From assembly GCA_018105865.1 (NCBI GenBank), contig CM030833.1, positions 10,026,881-10,090,880 on the forward strand: DNA of 64,000 bases, in the 5' to 3' direction. Of this stretch, positions 62,365 through 64,000 are shown piece after piece (position 1 is the stretch's first letter; each line of letters starts with the position of its first letter). This stretch comes from Metaphire vulgaris (lineage: Eukaryota > Annelida > Clitellata > Crassiclitellata > Megascolecidae). The notes under the pieces were generated by a model that saw nothing but the letters and a program-made list of their open reading frames with translations, had not been told where the DNA came from and made no database searches. The translations under genes were made by a program, and so were the position numbers.

Positions 62365-63024
62365 AGGACACTTTGAATATCTCATTTGAACGCCTCTTTT
62401 GCCCGAATTGACATAAACGAAAAGGCAACTGGAATATTTGGGTGACGTCATTTAGAACTTAACTTCTTAGACATCTTGCATCATATTCACACGAAATTGC
62501 TCAGTTTTGCTAGTAATAAGTGTCTGTTTTAGCATGTAAATTTTATGTAATTCCATGCAGGTTTACGCCTGTTATTACAAGAAGTTTTGGAGGCCAGTTA
62601 TTTCTGGACGCAGTGTGTGATTAATCAATAACACAACATTTGGTCGCGTCGGAACAAGTCTATCAAATGCCTGCATATCTAAGAGGAGACAGAAAATGTC
62701 AAAAAGGAGGAAAAGAAAGAACGGAGAAAATAAAATCGGTCGTAACATTCCCAAAGCACACACTACAATCTCGTTAATTTAGACGAAAAGACGAAAGCAA
62801 CCCCTTCACTTTGAGAGCAGTTGCAGAATCCTCTGTAGATTGCTGGAAATAAACTCGTCCATCTGGCTTTGTTGTAATATAGCAACCGATTGTAGGTAAC
62901 ATCAACAATTTCACGATTTAGGCTTTAAAGACAAATACGATAGTGTGCAATTACATGACGAAATAGACTGAAATTCAAGTCAGTGGACAACAGAAAAAGA
63001 ATGCCGGACGTTTCTACATTTCAG

Positions 63025-63076
63025 GCCACAGTGCCTGCGGGATGGAGGACATGCACTCCTTTGCCCCGGACATCAG
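63025..63076 (+). CDS. TCF/LEF: Possible TCF/LEF exon 6
   Basis: A 52-nt candidate between TTTCTACATTTCAG and CATCAG|GTAACT. After the short exon 5 (phase 1) it reads GHSACGMEDMHSFAPDI, ending in phase 2. After the long exon 5 (phase 2) it reads RPQCLRDGGHALLCPGHQ, ending in phase 0. Both are open; neither aligns clearly with vertebrate TCF. The splice sites are good, but its membership is an inference. Confidence 0.45.
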
Positions 63077-63088
63077 GTAACTCTAGGT

Positions 63089-63344
63089 CAGCGGTTCCCA
63101 AACTGTGGTCCGCGGACCGGAGGGGGTCCGTGGAGGATATGGCGGGGGTCCGCGAGAGCCTCCCAAAATATCTAGGGTTAGGTTTAGGGTTAGGTTTAGG
63201 GTTAGGGTTAGGCCTAACCCTAACTCAGATGACCTTTTTTTGCTTGTCACTACATTTTCTTGTTCACTTGTTAAATAATGTGGTCCGCGAGCTAAGCTGG
63301 GAACAAAATAGGGGTCCGCGATCATAAAAGTTTGGGAACCTCTG
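63089..63344. mobile_element. hAT-like MITE with telomere-like repeats
   Basis: CAGCGGTTCCCAAACTGTGG and AAAGTTTGGGAACCTCTG are inverted ends, with exact 8-bp duplications CTCTAGGT (63081-63088, 63345-63352). The centre (about 63172-63225) is TTAGGG/TTTAGGG repeats followed by CCTAACCCTAA. A motif copy is at 63231-63249. Confidence 0.94.
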
Positions 63345-63410
63345 CTCTAGGTCGCATTAGTAAAGGCAAAGGGATTTCTGTTTACTCACTTTGGTATTTG
63401 ATGATGACGA

Positions 63411-63862
63411 CAGTGGCGTCGCGTAATGGAAGCCAGGGGATGCCCGGGCATCTCCCAAAAATTAAAAAAATTATGGTGTCTACAAAAATTCAAAAATTTC
63501 GTTTATTATTGTTGCGTTAGCGTTAAGTTTTACCACACTCCTTTCCATACATGCATTAGAAATGTCTTTTATGATATCTATGTTATCCTAAATGTCTATG
63601 TTTATGTCTACAGTCTATGCCATTTATGTTTACGTGGGCGGTGGAATAACTTATTTTACAATTTTCGTTCTAATGATTAACTGCAGTTTCTCAGATGGAT
63701 ACATTTTTAGTCGCAACAAAACGATCTGAATGTGGTAGTGAATTGGACCATTGATTATTTATTGCAAAACTTAGTATTTTAAAAAATACAAATGGTTAAA
63801 CTGAATTACCCCTGGCGTCAGGAGTGGGCATCCCCTAACAAAATTGTTGCGCGACGCCACTG
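63411..63862. mobile_element. hAT-like MITE, CAGTGGCGTCGCG family
   Basis: CAGTGGCGTCGCG and CGCGACGCCACTG are perfect inverted ends, with exact 8-bp duplications GATGACGA (63403-63410, 63863-63870). Confidence 0.94.
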
Positions 63863-63910
63863 GATGACGATGAATGCTGCATGTAAGGTAAACGGTGAGT
63901 TACTCCCTAT

Positions 63911-64000
63911 CAGAGACGGCAAAGGGTCACTCAAAATGACCCATGACCTATTCCACCTATCGAACACTTGATCCATGGGTCATTAAGAATTAAATATCCA
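63911..64000. mobile_element. Probable hAT-like element cut by the window edge
   Basis: CAGAGACGGCAAAGGGTCA followed by TGACCCATGACC repeats resembles the subterminal layout of the element at 49049. The right end lies outside the window. Confidence 0.35.

Larger units (their letters stand above)
60785..62615 (+). mobile_element. Tc1/mariner-superfamily element, DD37D type, inactive
   Basis: Long imperfect terminal inverted repeats: the left end has AAATAACTGGCCACCC, TAATAACAGGCGCAAACCTG and ATGGAATTACATAAAAT, all mirrored at 62530-62615. A broken transposase lies between. TA precedes the left end; the right flank TG has drifted. A MITE is nested at 61645-61878. In TCF/LEF intron 5, same orientation as the gene. 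Confidence 0.88.

Noticed and set aside
63172..63225. Chromosome end or telomere
   Set aside because: Only about 50 bp, inside an element with target duplications and followed by normal intron sequence.

Overview
The window is animal nuclear DNA: two genes split by GT-AG introns, very long introns, dense microsatellites and many miniature DNA transposons (MITEs). It looks like a non-vertebrate animal, probably a marine deuterostome or lophotrochozoan. That is inference: the proteins are recognisable but I cannot place the species. No bacterial-type genes, operons or CRISPR arrays are present.

Two transcription-factor genes lie head to head. (1) On the minus strand, 6351 down to 1290, five exons join in frame (phases 1, 1, 0, 1) into a 384-residue interferon regulatory factor (IRF). 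It has the complete five-tryptophan DNA-binding domain and a real stop codon. Its last intron holds a dead piggyBac-like element. (2) On the plus strand, from about 14.0 kb to the window end, is the 5' part of a TCF/LEF (pangolin) gene, the nuclear effector of Wnt/beta-catenin signalling. The beta-catenin-binding exon is at 14729-14875. Further exons are at 20852, 27955, 57647 and 59090, with a tentative one at 63025. Reading phases agree across all joins through 59090. The HMG box must lie beyond 64000. Introns 1-3 are about 6, 7 and 29.6 kb.

The rest is mobile and simple-sequence DNA. There are at least fifteen hAT-like MITEs, many with exact 8-bp target duplications. There are also Harbinger-like and pogo-like MITEs, a mariner-type DD37D element broken by a nested MITE, a 5'-truncated CR1/L2-type LINE, two antisense tRNA-derived SINEs and two 1.8-2.0 kb copies of an unclassified long repeat with a G-rich minisatellite core. 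A 458-bp segment occurs almost unchanged on both sides of TCF exon 3.

The most novel signal is a short motif, GACC-T(5-8)-GCTYGTCA (often read in reverse as TGACRAGC-A(n)-GGTC). It sits inside MITEs with unrelated ends and different target-site lengths and is tandemly amplified in one. The most biologically suggestive signal is the IRF-TCF/LEF pairing, which recalls human IRF1 with TCF7 on 5q31 and IRF2 with LEF1 on 4q.
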